This document shows, one piece after another, positions 27,114 to 36,546 of a stretch of 64,000 bases of DNA (positions are counted from its first letter, which is position 1; each line of letters opens with the position of its first letter). Source of the DNA: Cellulophaga sp. L1A9. Lineage in GTDB: Bacteria > Bacteroidota > Bacteroidia > Flavobacteriales > Flavobacteriaceae. The notes under the pieces are model-generated. The model saw only the letters and a list, made by a program, of their open reading frames with translations. It ran no database searches and had not been told where the DNA came from. Location of the stretch: contig NZ_CP047027.1 in the NCBI RefSeq assembly GCF_009797025.1, positions 1,736,001 through 1,800,000 on the forward strand, in the 5' to 3' direction. The position numbers and the translations under genes are program-made.

Positions 27114-27902
27114 CTAATAATTTAAAAATAATCCCTTTGCTGCTATTTTTAACTTTATAGCTTCCATTTCATTTACAGTGGCCGTATACCCAATATCAAA
27201 AAGTTCTTGAGTTTTCTGAATATCAAAAATACCAAAATGAAAAGCATCTTGAATTTCTATGGCATGGTCACACATTTTTAGTCTAGGCTCAACATTGGTA
27301 CGAATAGCTAATTGAAGGCAACGGTGTGCAATTTCTAATCGGCTATTTACTTTCTTTCCTTTTTCTAGACCACTCACATTAGAACCAAATACAAACTGGC
27401 ATTTTTCTTTGAGGACATCTACCGGTAAATTATTTAAAATTCCGCCATCTACATACGTATTGCCATTAAAGTTAAATGGTTTAAAAATTAATGGAATAGC
27501 ACAAGAAGCCATGACTGCTGGTAATAACTTTCCTTCACTCATAATTTCATTTAATCCAGAATCTAAATTTGTAGCCGATAAAAAAAGAGGCGTTTGCAAT
27601 TCTTCAAAATCATACTTTATATGATAATACAGAAACTCTTTTAAGCGAGACATATCTCGAATGGACTTAAATCCTAATCCTAATTTAAAAATGTGCAGAA
27701 AAGAAGCCGTTTTTGTTAATTCTAAAATTTCTATTGGCGCATACCCTGTACAGTATAAGGCTCCAATAACAGCACCACCGCTTGTACCAGAAACATGGGT
27801 GGGAAAAATTCCATGGTCATTTAAAGCCTGCAATACTCCTATATGAGCAGCGGCTCTAGCTCCGCCTCCAGATAGTGCAATACCTATAGTTGTTTTTATC
27901 AT
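27114..27902 (-). CDS. patatin-like phospholipase family protein
   Basis: A 262-residue serine acyl hydrolase with the complete patatin set: oxyanion loop GIALSGGGARAAAHIGVL, nucleophile elbow GTSGG, and catalytic aspartate in YVDGGILNNLPV. No signal peptide, so it acts in the cytoplasm or at the inner membrane face, probably on phospholipids. Its start overlaps the stop of the DUF1003 gene by four bases (ATGA), so the two are coupled. Confidence 0.9.
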   Translation of the reverse strand: MIKTTIGIALSGGGARAAAHIGVLQALNDHGIFPTHVSGTSGGAVIGALYCTGYAPIEILELTKTASFLHIFKLGLGFKSIRDMSRLKEFLYYHIKYDFEELQTPLFLSATNLDSGLNEIMSEGKLLPAVMASCAIPLIFKPFNFNGNTYVDGGILNNLPVDVLKEKCQFVFGSNVSGLEKGKKVNSRLEIAHRCLQLAIRTNVEPRLKMCDHAIEIQDAFHFGIFDIQKTQELFDIGYTATVNEMEAIKLKIAAKGLFLNY

Positions 27903-28603
27903 TTTGATTTTAAATTTAACTGTTTCATGATATCTTCTAGCATCTCTACTTGTACTTGCTGAATGGTTAACAGTTCTTGCTGTTGGTGTATTATTAAATG
28001 ATCTATTTTCTCATGTAGCGTTCTAATTTCTAGCTCTGCTTTTAAATTAATCATGTAATCTTGCTGGTTTCTTTCACGATCTTTTTCTTCTTGCCTATTT
28101 TGGCTCATCATAATTACTGGTGCCTGCAATGCCGCTAAACAAGAGAGTATTAAATTTAGTAAAATAAAAGGATAGGGATCAAAGCCCTTATTAAGAAGAA
28201 ATACAATATTGGAGGTAATCCATACTGCAATGAATAAACCAAAAATAATTATAAATTTCCAACTTCCGCCAAAGGCAGCAACAACATCTGCTAGCCGTTG
28301 ACCTACCGAATAATCTGCACCATCATCAACATTACTTTTAATCGTAATAATCTCATTATTGGCAATGGTTTCTAGGACATCATTTTCCAAATTAGAGAGC
28401 TCTCCTACTTCTTTAATTAGGTAATTGGACAAATACTTTTGTCGGTAAAAATTTAATTCAGATACTGCTATAGTACTTTTTTTAGTGAAGCTAGGGTAAT
28501 CTTTAAGGATAATATCAAAGATTGATTTTCTAATTGCTGCCCCTATAAATTTTTCATTAATCGGAAACTCTTTTTTTGAAATAGTACTCACAAAGGTTTT
28601 CAT
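27899..28603 (-). CDS. DUF1003 family membrane protein
   Basis: About 234 residues. The DUF1003 core has VGQRLADVVAAFGGSWKFIIIFGLFIAVWITSNIVF, then PYPFILLNLILSCLAALQAPVIMMSQNRQEEKDRERNQQDYMIN: two membrane helices with a charged cytosolic tail that looks coiled coil. The frame runs up to a TTG at 28657, but ATG at 28603 or 28609 is more likely. It precedes the patatin gene with overlapping codons. The family's function is unknown. Confidence 0.82.
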   Translation of the reverse strand: MKTFVSTISKKEFPINEKFIGAAIRKSIFDIILKDYPSFTKKSTIAVSELNFYRQKYLSNYLIKEVGELSNLENDVLETIANNEIITIKSNVDDGADYSVGQRLADVVAAFGGSWKFIIIFGLFIAVWITSNIVFLLNKGFDPYPFILLNLILSCLAALQAPVIMMSQNRQEEKDRERNQQDYMINLKAELEIRTLHEKIDHLIIHQQQELLTIQQVQVEMLEDIMKQLNLKSK

Positions 28604-28699
28604 TATCATACAATTACGGTTATTAAAAATAATCTTTTCTTTTAAGTCTATTATCAAGCTTGGTATGAATGTTTACATATCTTTGCCTCTTTTAAAAAA

Positions 28700-29611
28700 A
28701 TGAATACATACTTTTCAACCATACTTATTTTCTTTTTTGGCTTCAATCTTTGTTTTAGTCAAACAAGATATAAAGACGATATTTTTTCTGATGTTAGGAC
28801 AAGAACACTAGTGTATGCAGATACGTTAAAGTTAGATTTCTATGATGTAAAAAAAGATCGTGAACAATTAAAACCACTTGTAATCATTGTTCACGGTGGT
28901 GGTTTTGTTGCAGGTCAAAGAAATGGTGGTGATGAAAAAGGGTTGGGTAGGGCATTGGCAAAAAAAGGATACGCAGTAGCCTCCATTGACTACCGTTTAT
29001 CCCAAAGAAAACAATCTTTTGGGTGTGATTATCGAACCTCTCAAAAAATGAGAACATATTTAGAAACTGCTGCAGATTTAAATAAATCTATTTGGTATCT
29101 CACTAATTATTCTAAAAGTTTTAATGTAGACCCTAATAATGTAATTCTTGTAGGGAGTAGTGCTGGTGCAGAAATGGTTCTCAATACTGTAATCATGAAG
29201 AATCACTATTTATTTAGAACTATTTACTATAGCAATGCAAAAATTAAAGGGATTGTGAGTTTTGCTGGAGCAACTTTAAATAACGACTACTTAACAAAAG
29301 AAAACGCAGTTCCTATGCTATTCTTTCATGGTAAATTAGATACTAAAGTACCTTATGCACTTGCAGCACACCATAATTGTGACGAACGTTCTGATGGATA
29401 TGTGCTTCTTGATGGGCCTAAAATTATTACCCAAAAACTTAAAGAGCTCAACCAATCCTATTCCCTATATGTAGATATAGAAGGCGGACATAATTGGGCA
29501 GAATGGGGATACTCTTATAAAGATATCATTACCAAATTCTTATATGAAAATGTATTACACGGAGTAAAAATTCAGACCATAGAGACCATAACTCCGCCTA
29601 TAAAAAAATAA
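28700..29611 (+). CDS. exported alpha/beta hydrolase (carboxylesterase-like)
   Basis: A 303-residue protein with a signal peptide (to about residue 21, CFSQ). It shows the oxyanion motif HGGGFVAGQRNGG, the nucleophile elbow VGSSAGAEM, an acid in FFHGKLDTKVPY and the histidine in EGGHNWAEWG. This is the hormone-sensitive-lipase-like or feruloyl-esterase-like arrangement for cleaving esters outside the cytoplasm. A TATCTTTG box at 28678-28685 may be its promoter. It stands alone between divergent and convergent neighbours. Confidence 0.82.
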   Translation: MNTYFSTILIFFFGFNLCFSQTRYKDDIFSDVRTRTLVYADTLKLDFYDVKKDREQLKPLVIIVHGGGFVAGQRNGGDEKGLGRALAKKGYAVASIDYRLSQRKQSFGCDYRTSQKMRTYLETAADLNKSIWYLTNYSKSFNVDPNNVILVGSSAGAEMVLNTVIMKNHYLFRTIYYSNAKIKGIVSFAGATLNNDYLTKENAVPMLFFHGKLDTKVPYALAAHHNCDERSDGYVLLDGPKIITQKLKELNQSYSLYVDIEGGHNWAEWGYSYKDIITKFLYENVLHGVKIQTIETITPPIKK

Positions 29612-29613
29612 AC

Positions 29614-30390
29614 CTAGGCGCCATCTTGCGCATATATTTTAGTCAACAAACCATATAATTCAGGATGCTTTTCTTTTAATTTTTCAGGCTGATTAAAGAA
29701 ATACTCGCTGACTACACTTAAAAACTCTACCTGACTTGTAGCACCATAAGGGTTTATATCTGAGTCGTTTTCTTTAATTTTTTCAATTTCTTGATGCATT
29801 AAATTCAGCCATGGGAGAACAAATTGTTGCCGCATGATGCTCTCAGGAAGACCATCTACCGCGCCATCTGCCTTATCTATCAAATGTACAAACTCATGAA
29901 TACCCACATTGCTTTTGCTATTTTCAATGGCAAATCCTGCTCGTAAAGCTGGTAGCGATAGAATCATTAATCGATTCATATCACCAGAACCCACTTTACC
30001 TAAAATATTACGTTTTTCTCCTTCGGTTTGGTGGTCTTCATTAAATGAATCTTTATACAATAACACTTCATTAATATTCCGATAACGCAATTCGGGAAAC
30101 CCAAAAAGAGGAATCACAGCACTAGAAGCAACCAAAAGACGATCACTGTCATCAATCTGTATCTTTACCCCTGTTATGGTTACCGTATTCAAGAAATAAA
30201 GTACATCTGCTTCAAATTTCAATTTATCACCTGCATCCAATTCATTATAAAACTGAACTTTCTTATCTAGTATTTTTTTCCATGCATCAGGAAAAATATT
30301 TAGTTTATAGGTCTTTTTCTTTACCCAAATTCTCCAAATCATATACCCCAAAAAAAGAATTGGGAGCAACCAAGCAATTGAATATGGCAT
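29614..30390 (-). CDS. M90 family zinc peptidase (MtfA-like)
   Basis: A 258-residue protein with one N-terminal membrane helix (SIAWLLPILFLGYMIWRIW) and the M90 metallopeptidase core. The zinc motif is HEFVHLID (HExxH, about residue 165), with a downstream glutamate in VVSEYFFNQPEKL as third ligand. It is like MtfA, which in E. coli links to glucose uptake control through Mlc. It is 5 bases after the glycosidase gene in the same direction, so probably co-transcribed. Confidence 0.86.
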   Translation of the reverse strand: MPYSIAWLLPILFLGYMIWRIWVKKKTYKLNIFPDAWKKILDKKVQFYNELDAGDKLKFEADVLYFLNTVTITGVKIQIDDSDRLLVASSAVIPLFGFPELRYRNINEVLLYKDSFNEDHQTEGEKRNILGKVGSGDMNRLMILSLPALRAGFAIENSKSNVGIHEFVHLIDKADGAVDGLPESIMRQQFVLPWLNLMHQEIEKIKENDSDINPYGATSQVEFLSVVSEYFFNQPEKLKEKHPELYGLLTKIYAQDGA

Positions 30391-30395
30391 TGATT

Positions 30396-33032
30396 TTATT
30401 CTTTCTGATTTATTTCATTGATTAGATTAGCGACTAAGGAAGTCCAACCCGTTTGATGCGATGCACCTACGCCCCTACCATTATCACCATCGAAATATTC
30501 ATAAAAAAGAATTAAATCTTTAAAACCTTCTCTTGAGTATATCTCTTTATGCAAGGCATGAACAATACGATTGTCGTCTTTGTCTTTTTCAAAAATTGAA
30601 ATTAGCCTTTTGCTTATTTCAATACTAATCTCATTTAAGTTTAGCTTATTCTTACTCCCTGCAGGGTATTCAAATTTTAAATTAGCTCCACCATAGTTAT
30701 GGTGTTCTTTTAATGCTTGAATAAATAAATAATTCATTGGAAACCAAACAGGACCTCTCCAGTTAGAATTACCTCCAAATAATGAGGTTGTAGATTCGTT
30801 TGGTTCGTAACTAATATTATAATTTACCCCATTGATATCCACATTATATGGTGTTTCGTGAATTTTAGAGAGAGAACGAATCCCGTAAGAACTCAAAAAT
30901 TCTTTCTCATCTAAAAGCACATTCACTAACCTTGTAAGTCGATCTTTGGGTACTAATGAAAGCAACAAATCATCACCATCTGCATATTCCTGAACCACAG
31001 GATATTTCAGTGTTTTCATTCTATGGTTTTTAAACCACTGAACGGCCGTATTAAATTTTGGTAGTTTTTCTAAAGTTTCTTTTCGAATACAAAGTACCGC
31101 TGCGATAGAAAGCATTCCTGCAATAGAACGCACTTTTATAGAGGCAGAACCTCCATCAGGGAAAAGTAACTTATCATAGAAAAAACCTTCTTCTTCATCC
31201 CATATACCTTCGTTTTGAAGGCTTAATTTGTTTAATGCTTCTGCTATAAAAACAAAATGACCAAAATATTTAATAGCCATATCATCATAAGAATCATCTT
31301 CTAAAGCCAATTCTAAACTTATTTCTAACATATTTAGACAATAGAGTGCCATCCAAGAGGTGCCATCTACCTGTTCTAGTGTACCGCCTCCAGGCACGCC
31401 ATGACTACGATCAAAAACACCAATATTATCAAGACCTAAGAATCCGCCTTCAAAGACGTTATTCTGACTTCCATCTATTTGGTTTACCCACCACGTGAAG
31501 TTTATGGCAAGTTTATTAAACATTTTCTTTAAAAATCGTAAATCGCCTTTACCTGTTTTCTCTTTATCGGTCTTATAAACATTTAAGGTTGCCCATGCTT
31601 GTACCGGTGGGTTTACATCGCTAAAATTCCATTCATATGCAGGAATCTGACCGTTTGGAGCCATATACCACTCTTTGGTAAATAATAACAGTTGATGTTT
31701 TGCAAAATTAGCATCTACTAATGCCATGGTCACACAATGAAAAGCAGAATCCCAAGCGGCATACCAAGGGTATTCCCAAGCGTCTGGCATCAACATAATA
31801 TCATGATTCCGCAATGTTTTCCAAGAATTGTTTCTGCCAGATAATCTTTCTACAGCTGGAATAGAGGTTTTAGAATCTCCTAACAACCATTGTTCTACAT
31901 CATAATTATAGTAATTTTTAGACCATAACATTCCTGCCAATGCTTGCCTTTGTATTTCTTTATGATCAACATCGCCAATTGTAGCCTTGTAAAAATCGTC
32001 ACACTCTGCCACTCTTGCATCAAAAACGGTATCAAATTCAGCACTAAATGGTTTTTCAACAGCTTCTTTCGTAAAACGAAGTTTGATAACTTTAGTCTCT
32101 CCTCCTTTTAAATTAAGCTTATATAAGGGTGAGAATTTAGTTCCTTCCGTACGCTTTGTAGCTATTTTATAATCGTTTGAAGTCACTGCTTTATGGAATA
32201 AATCTTTTTTATAAGGATGATCGTTTTTCGCTAAATAAACGCTTTCCATATTGGTTTCATTCTCCGTAAAAAGTAATTCTGTGGCTTCTTCAAAATACAA
32301 ATTATAATTGCCTACAAAACAGTGTTCTACCTTTACAAAAGGAGTACCATTCTGTGTTTGTTTTTCAATTTTTGGCTTTTTAGGCATTTCCTTAAAATCC
32401 CAATAATTACGAATCCATAAGGTTGGTAGTAAATGCAAAGGAGCCGCTTTTTTACTCTTATTATTTACAGTGATTTTTATTAATATATCTTCATTGTCTG
32501 CCTTGGCATACTCTGTAAAAACATCAAAGTATTCATCGTTATCTAAAATTCCAGTATCTAGTAATTGGTATTCTAATTGTGTTCTATTTCTTTTTGCATT
32601 CTCATCCACCAATTTCGCATATGGAAATTCATTCTGAGGATATTTGTACAGCTGTTTCATGTACGAATGCGTAGGTGTATTTTCAAGGTAATAGTACAAC
32701 TCCTTTACATCTTCACCATGGTTCCCTTGTGGTCCCGTTAACCCAAAAAGACGTTCTTTTATAATAGAATCTTTTCCGTTCCACATACTTACCCCAAAAC
32801 AGATATTACAGTAACGATCAGAGATGGCTGCAATACCGTCTTCGCCCCACCTGTACACTCTACTTCTAGCATGTTCATGAGGAAAATAGTTCCAAGCATC
32901 TCCATTAGGGCTATAGTCTTCTCTAACGGTACCCCATTGGCGTTCACTCACATAAGAACCCCATTGCATCCAATCTTTTTGTTCAGAATAGTTTTCTTCG
33001 AGACGTTTGTGTTCTTCTGTAGTATTATTCAT
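30396..33032 (-). CDS. MGH1/GH63-like glycoside hydrolase
   Basis: An 878-residue cytoplasmic enzyme with no signal peptide. The N-terminus (WMQWGSYVSERQWGTVREDYSPNGDAWNYFPHEHARSRVYRWGEDG) and the (alpha/alpha)6 toroid with PWYAAWDSAFHCVTMALVD, GQIPAYEWNFSDVNPPVQAW and NWRGPVWFPMNYL match large glucosidase-like proteins of the MGH1/GH63 group. The aspartate in AAWDSAF is the likely catalytic acid. It may act on alpha-glucosides or mannosylglycerate-like compounds. It is a candidate for compatible-solute or storage sugar turnover. Confidence 0.85.
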   Translation of the reverse strand: MNNTTEEHKRLEENYSEQKDWMQWGSYVSERQWGTVREDYSPNGDAWNYFPHEHARSRVYRWGEDGIAAISDRYCNICFGVSMWNGKDSIIKERLFGLTGPQGNHGEDVKELYYYLENTPTHSYMKQLYKYPQNEFPYAKLVDENAKRNRTQLEYQLLDTGILDNDEYFDVFTEYAKADNEDILIKITVNNKSKKAAPLHLLPTLWIRNYWDFKEMPKKPKIEKQTQNGTPFVKVEHCFVGNYNLYFEEATELLFTENETNMESVYLAKNDHPYKKDLFHKAVTSNDYKIATKRTEGTKFSPLYKLNLKGGETKVIKLRFTKEAVEKPFSAEFDTVFDARVAECDDFYKATIGDVDHKEIQRQALAGMLWSKNYYNYDVEQWLLGDSKTSIPAVERLSGRNNSWKTLRNHDIMLMPDAWEYPWYAAWDSAFHCVTMALVDANFAKHQLLLFTKEWYMAPNGQIPAYEWNFSDVNPPVQAWATLNVYKTDKEKTGKGDLRFLKKMFNKLAINFTWWVNQIDGSQNNVFEGGFLGLDNIGVFDRSHGVPGGGTLEQVDGTSWMALYCLNMLEISLELALEDDSYDDMAIKYFGHFVFIAEALNKLSLQNEGIWDEEEGFFYDKLLFPDGGSASIKVRSIAGMLSIAAVLCIRKETLEKLPKFNTAVQWFKNHRMKTLKYPVVQEYADGDDLLLSLVPKDRLTRLVNVLLDEKEFLSSYGIRSLSKIHETPYNVDINGVNYNISYEPNESTTSLFGGNSNWRGPVWFPMNYLFIQALKEHHNYGGANLKFEYPAGSKNKLNLNEISIEISKRLISIFEKDKDDNRIVHALHKEIYSREGFKDLILFYEYFDGDNGRGVGASHQTGWTSLVANLINEINQKE

Positions 33033-33287
33033 GTATGATGTATCAAATTATATGCTACTGCACGATAAAGAACGTTAAATTGCGCTTTATCATATGTAGG
33101 CATCACATAAATATACTAATGTTTAAGGCTTGTTATAATATTCTAAAATTGGAAATTGGTATTATTATCGAAAAACTATTTTTTTTTGAGTTTTTTGATA
33201 AATTATTTTTTTTGCCTGACGGAATTTTCTTTTAGCGCAGCCTTAAAAGCTTCACAAGTATCAAAAACCCGCAATTAAAAGCAACTA

Positions 33288-34730
33288 TTAGGTTAAATCC
33301 CAAACCAACGGAAGGACAAAATATACAAATAAGGTTAAGATAAGAATGGATATAATATTCATCCAAATACCCTTTTTCACCATATCTTCTATTTTCAGGT
33401 ATCCAGAACCAAAGACTACTGCATTAGGTGGCGTAGCCACAGGAAGCATAAAAGCGCATGAGGCTGCTACAGTTGCACTTATCATCAAATAATAAGGATG
33501 TACCCCTAGCGTTGGAGCTAAAGAGATGAGTACGGGCAATAACATAGCCGTTGTTGCTATATTGGAGGTTATTTCTGTTAGAAAATTTACCGCAAAAATT
33601 AATATTAGTATTAAAAATATAAACGGAACGGACTCTAATGCAATTAGTTTATTCCCGATCCACAAGGCTAAGCCACTTGTTTCAAAACCTAATGCCAAAG
33701 CCATACCTCCACCAAATAATAACACCACACCCCAAGGAAGTTTTACAGCATCTTCCCAAGAAATTAAGCCTTCTTTTTTCTTACTAGAGGGTAGAACAAA
33801 TAACGCTATTGCGAAAAATACGCTAATAATGGTATCATCTATTTGTGGGATAAGTTTCTGAAGTAAAAAAGATCTTGTAATCCATGCAAAAGCAGTACAA
33901 ACAAATACCGCTAAAACCATCTTTTCATCATAAGACATTTTACCCAATGCTTTTAATTGTGCATTTATTTCTTCTCTACCCCCAGGGAATTCTTTTTGTT
34001 CAAATTTAAACGCAAATTTTGTCAAATATTTCCAACATAAAAACAATAAAATAAGAGCTATAGGAAAGCCAAATACAAACCATTGATAAAATGTTATTTC
34101 TACTCCAAAAGTGGTTTGCACAACACCCGCAAGCACCAAGTTTGTTGGGGTTCCTATTAAGGTAGCAATGCCTCCAATAGATGCACTATACGCAATTGCT
34201 AACATTAAAGCCTTACCAAAGAGTACGTTTTCATTTTTTATAGTGTTTGGATTATCACGCAATTGCGATACAATGGCCATCCCCATGGGTAGGATCATAA
34301 CGGTTGCTGCTGTATTTGAGATCCACATCGATAAAAGCGCAGTCGCTATCATAAAACCAAGAATAATATTGATGATATTAGTGCCAACAATTTTTATGAT
34401 TGAAAGTGCAATTCTCTTATGGAGGTTACATTTTTCGATAGCAATAGCTAAAATAAAACCTCCTACATATAGGAAAATATATTTATGGCCGTAAGATGCA
34501 GTAGTTTGCATTAAGTCTAAGCCACCAGATAATGGAAAAAGTACAATAGGCAATAATGCAGTCACCGCAATAGAAATTGCTTCTGTAATCCACCAAATTG
34601 CAATCCAAGCAACTGAAGCCAGTATTGCTTTTGCTGTTTGATCTAAACCTTCTGCGTTAAAAAAGAAAAGAATATAGAAAAAAGCAAGTGGCCCTAAAAT
34701 TAACCCAATACGTTCTTTTGAAATTTGCAT
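33288..34730 (-). CDS. DASS (SLC13) family sodium:dicarboxylate symporter
   Basis: A 480-residue inner-membrane carrier with about 11-12 helices. It has the two SNT-type sodium/substrate motifs, SNTAATVMILPMG and TSNIATTAMLLPVL, and the family signature around TPPNAVVFGSGYLKIEDMVKKG. It should import C4-dicarboxylates or related acids with sodium. It is the last gene of the long SusCD-associated unit, two bases after the racemase gene, so it most likely takes up the end product of that pathway. Confidence 0.9.
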   Translation of the reverse strand: MQISKERIGLILGPLAFFYILFFFNAEGLDQTAKAILASVAWIAIWWITEAISIAVTALLPIVLFPLSGGLDLMQTTASYGHKYIFLYVGGFILAIAIEKCNLHKRIALSIIKIVGTNIINIILGFMIATALLSMWISNTAATVMILPMGMAIVSQLRDNPNTIKNENVLFGKALMLAIAYSASIGGIATLIGTPTNLVLAGVVQTTFGVEITFYQWFVFGFPIALILLFLCWKYLTKFAFKFEQKEFPGGREEINAQLKALGKMSYDEKMVLAVFVCTAFAWITRSFLLQKLIPQIDDTIISVFFAIALFVLPSSKKKEGLISWEDAVKLPWGVVLLFGGGMALALGFETSGLALWIGNKLIALESVPFIFLILILIFAVNFLTEITSNIATTAMLLPVLISLAPTLGVHPYYLMISATVAASCAFMLPVATPPNAVVFGSGYLKIEDMVKKGIWMNIISILILTLFVYFVLPLVWDLT

Positions 34731-34732
34731 AG

Positions 34733-35536
34733 TTAATTTTTTAAAATATAGTCTACTCCTGCTTTTGAATGAATCTCCGTCGTATTAAAAATAGGGACCG
34801 CTAGGTCTTCCTGAAAAATCATTAAAGGAAACTCCGTACATCCAAGAATAACACCTTCTGCTCCTTGCGCTATTGATTTTTTTATAATGCCCAACACGTA
34901 TTCTTTAGACTCCTTAGTGACCGTACCATACGTTAGTTCTTCTTGAATAATTCTGTGCAATTCATTAATCTCTTTTTTTTCTTTAGGCACTAGAACCTCA
35001 ATACCATTGTCTTCAATTCTTTTGGTGACAAAGGTTTCTTCCATACTATACCTAGTGCCAATAAAAAGTACTTTTTTTAAGCCTTTTTCATGAATTGCTT
35101 TGGCTGTAGCATCAGCAATATGTATTACAGGGAAATCTAGCTGTTTTTGAACAACATCAAACACTTTATGTGGCGTATTAGCACAAAAAAGTACGGAAGT
35201 TGCTCCTGCTTTATTTAAGTTTATAGCAGCAACTACCAACATATTAGCAATAGAATCCCATTTATCTTCTATTTGGAATCTATGAACTTCTGCCTGATTA
35301 AGTGTATAGACCAACAACGGGGGGTTTGTATTATTTCCGTAATAATCATTTACAGACTGATTTATGGTTTTGTAATAATCAACTGTTGAATGCCATGAAG
35401 TTCCTCCTATTAATCCTAATGTATTCATTTCGGTATGATTTATTTTTGGAAGTAGCAGTTGTTCTAATTTATCTTTTGGAGGAACAATATAGGAGGTAAG
35501 GACTAAAAACAAAAACCCAAAAATGTATTTTTTCAT
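34733..35536 (-). CDS. aspartate/glutamate racemase family protein with apparent signal peptide
   Basis: The racemase domain covers about 37-267: MNTLGLIGGTSWHSTVDYYKTIN, first catalytic cysteine in VLFCANTPHKV, second in VILGCTEFPLM. Both cysteines are present, so it should be active on Asp, Glu or a relative. The reading frame begins 36 residues earlier with a hydrophobic stretch (MKKYIFGFLFLVLTSYIVPP) that looks like a signal peptide, although no clear cleavage site is seen. The alternative start at 35428 would give a normal cytoplasmic enzyme. It is two bases from the dicarboxylate transporter gene. Confidence 0.82.
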   Translation of the reverse strand: MKKYIFGFLFLVLTSYIVPPKDKLEQLLLPKINHTEMNTLGLIGGTSWHSTVDYYKTINQSVNDYYGNNTNPPLLVYTLNQAEVHRFQIEDKWDSIANMLVVAAINLNKAGATSVLFCANTPHKVFDVVQKQLDFPVIHIADATAKAIHEKGLKKVLFIGTRYSMEETFVTKRIEDNGIEVLVPKEKKEINELHRIIQEELTYGTVTKESKEYVLGIIKKSIAQGAEGVILGCTEFPLMIFQEDLAVPIFNTTEIHSKAGVDYILKN

Positions 35537-35578
35537 AACAATATGTACTTTAATAATTAGACTTCATTAAACGGGGTG

Positions 35579-36469
35579 TTAATTTCCTTTTCCAAGTAGC
35601 GCTATCCACTGGTCTTTATAAGCCAAATTCCTAATCCCATTTGAGTGTGCTTTTTTCCCTTCAGGAACCTCTAAATCAAAAGCATAAATATTTTCTTCAG
35701 GAATATTCATGGCTTTATACGTTTTGAGGATAGTAGCAGCAACAGGTTCCTTAACATGATAGGTTCCATACCAACGATCCATAGGTGTGATACTCTTTTT
35801 TGAATACCAATCTGCTATTTTATTTTTCGCAGAATAATCCCATCCTCCTGAAAAATCAATAACCCTTGCTACACGATGTGTCTTCGCAATAAATGCGGAC
35901 ATTCCTCCTCCTTGAGATTGACCCGCTAAAGCGATCTCCTCCCATTTTGGTTGGCCATTTTCTAAGTAATGATCCCATTTTCCCTTTTCATCATTCTCCG
36001 AAAGATACATTAGAAGTTTGGTAAAACGGTTTAGAATAGCGTCATAAGACGCATCGCTAATCAACGAAAAAGTTGTGGTACCATACACCCTTCTATTTCT
36101 AAATTCTTCAGCACAATTAGAATTTTCAATGATCGTATTGCCTTTACAGATTCGTGCTATTGCAGGAGTATTTATATACGATAGGTTGATTACATAATAT
36201 CCTTGATCAATGGCTGTAGAAAACAAATCCTTTGGCCCTCTTGAAGCTATCCCATTTGTACCTGGTAAAAAAAGCAGCAATTTACCTTGCTTTATTGCCG
36301 GATTATAAGTTACAAAATGCGGGGTATTGGCCTTATTAATTCTGGCATCTGTTTTTGAAGGTACAATGTTTAATACCACATTTGAATTAGCTAATAAATC
36401 AACATCTTGAGCACTAGAATAAGTGTGAAACAAAAAAATAAAAATTATTGAAAATATATAGTGCTTCAT
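35579..36469 (-). CDS. exported alpha/beta hydrolase-like protein (BPSS1187-like)
   Basis: About 296 residues with a signal peptide ending SSAQ. The hydrolase fold is suggested by LLLFLPGTNG (oxyanion strand), the nucleophile elbow GQSQGGGMSAF and a late histidine in KAHSNG. I believe it matches the BPSS1187 family but cannot check. The frame extends to 36505; the ATG at 36469 gives the proper signal peptide. It is part of the SusCD-associated unit, between racemase and creatininase genes, and may cleave an ester or amide of the substrate in the periplasm. Confidence 0.7.
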   Translation of the reverse strand: MKHYIFSIIFIFLFHTYSSAQDVDLLANSNVVLNIVPSKTDARINKANTPHFVTYNPAIKQGKLLLFLPGTNGIASRGPKDLFSTAIDQGYYVINLSYINTPAIARICKGNTIIENSNCAEEFRNRRVYGTTTFSLISDASYDAILNRFTKLLMYLSENDEKGKWDHYLENGQPKWEEIALAGQSQGGGMSAFIAKTHRVARVIDFSGGWDYSAKNKIADWYSKKSITPMDRWYGTYHVKEPVAATILKTYKAMNIPEENIYAFDLEVPEGKKAHSNGIRNLAYKDQWIALLGKGN

Positions 36470-36546
36470 TCGTTCTGTCTCAAAAATTAATTTAAATGTA
36501 TTCATAAATATTGCAATTAAAATAAAAAAGGCTCCTGAAAATTGTA

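Noticed and set aside
33064-33091. Inverted repeat GATAAAG / CTTTATC upstream of the glycosidase gene
   Set aside because: Short, with a 14-base spacer and no second copy in the window, so chance cannot be excluded.
34111-34494. Plus-strand open frame of 127 codons
   Set aside because: Shadow of the DASS transporter; hydrophobic codons on the minus strand produce long antisense frames.
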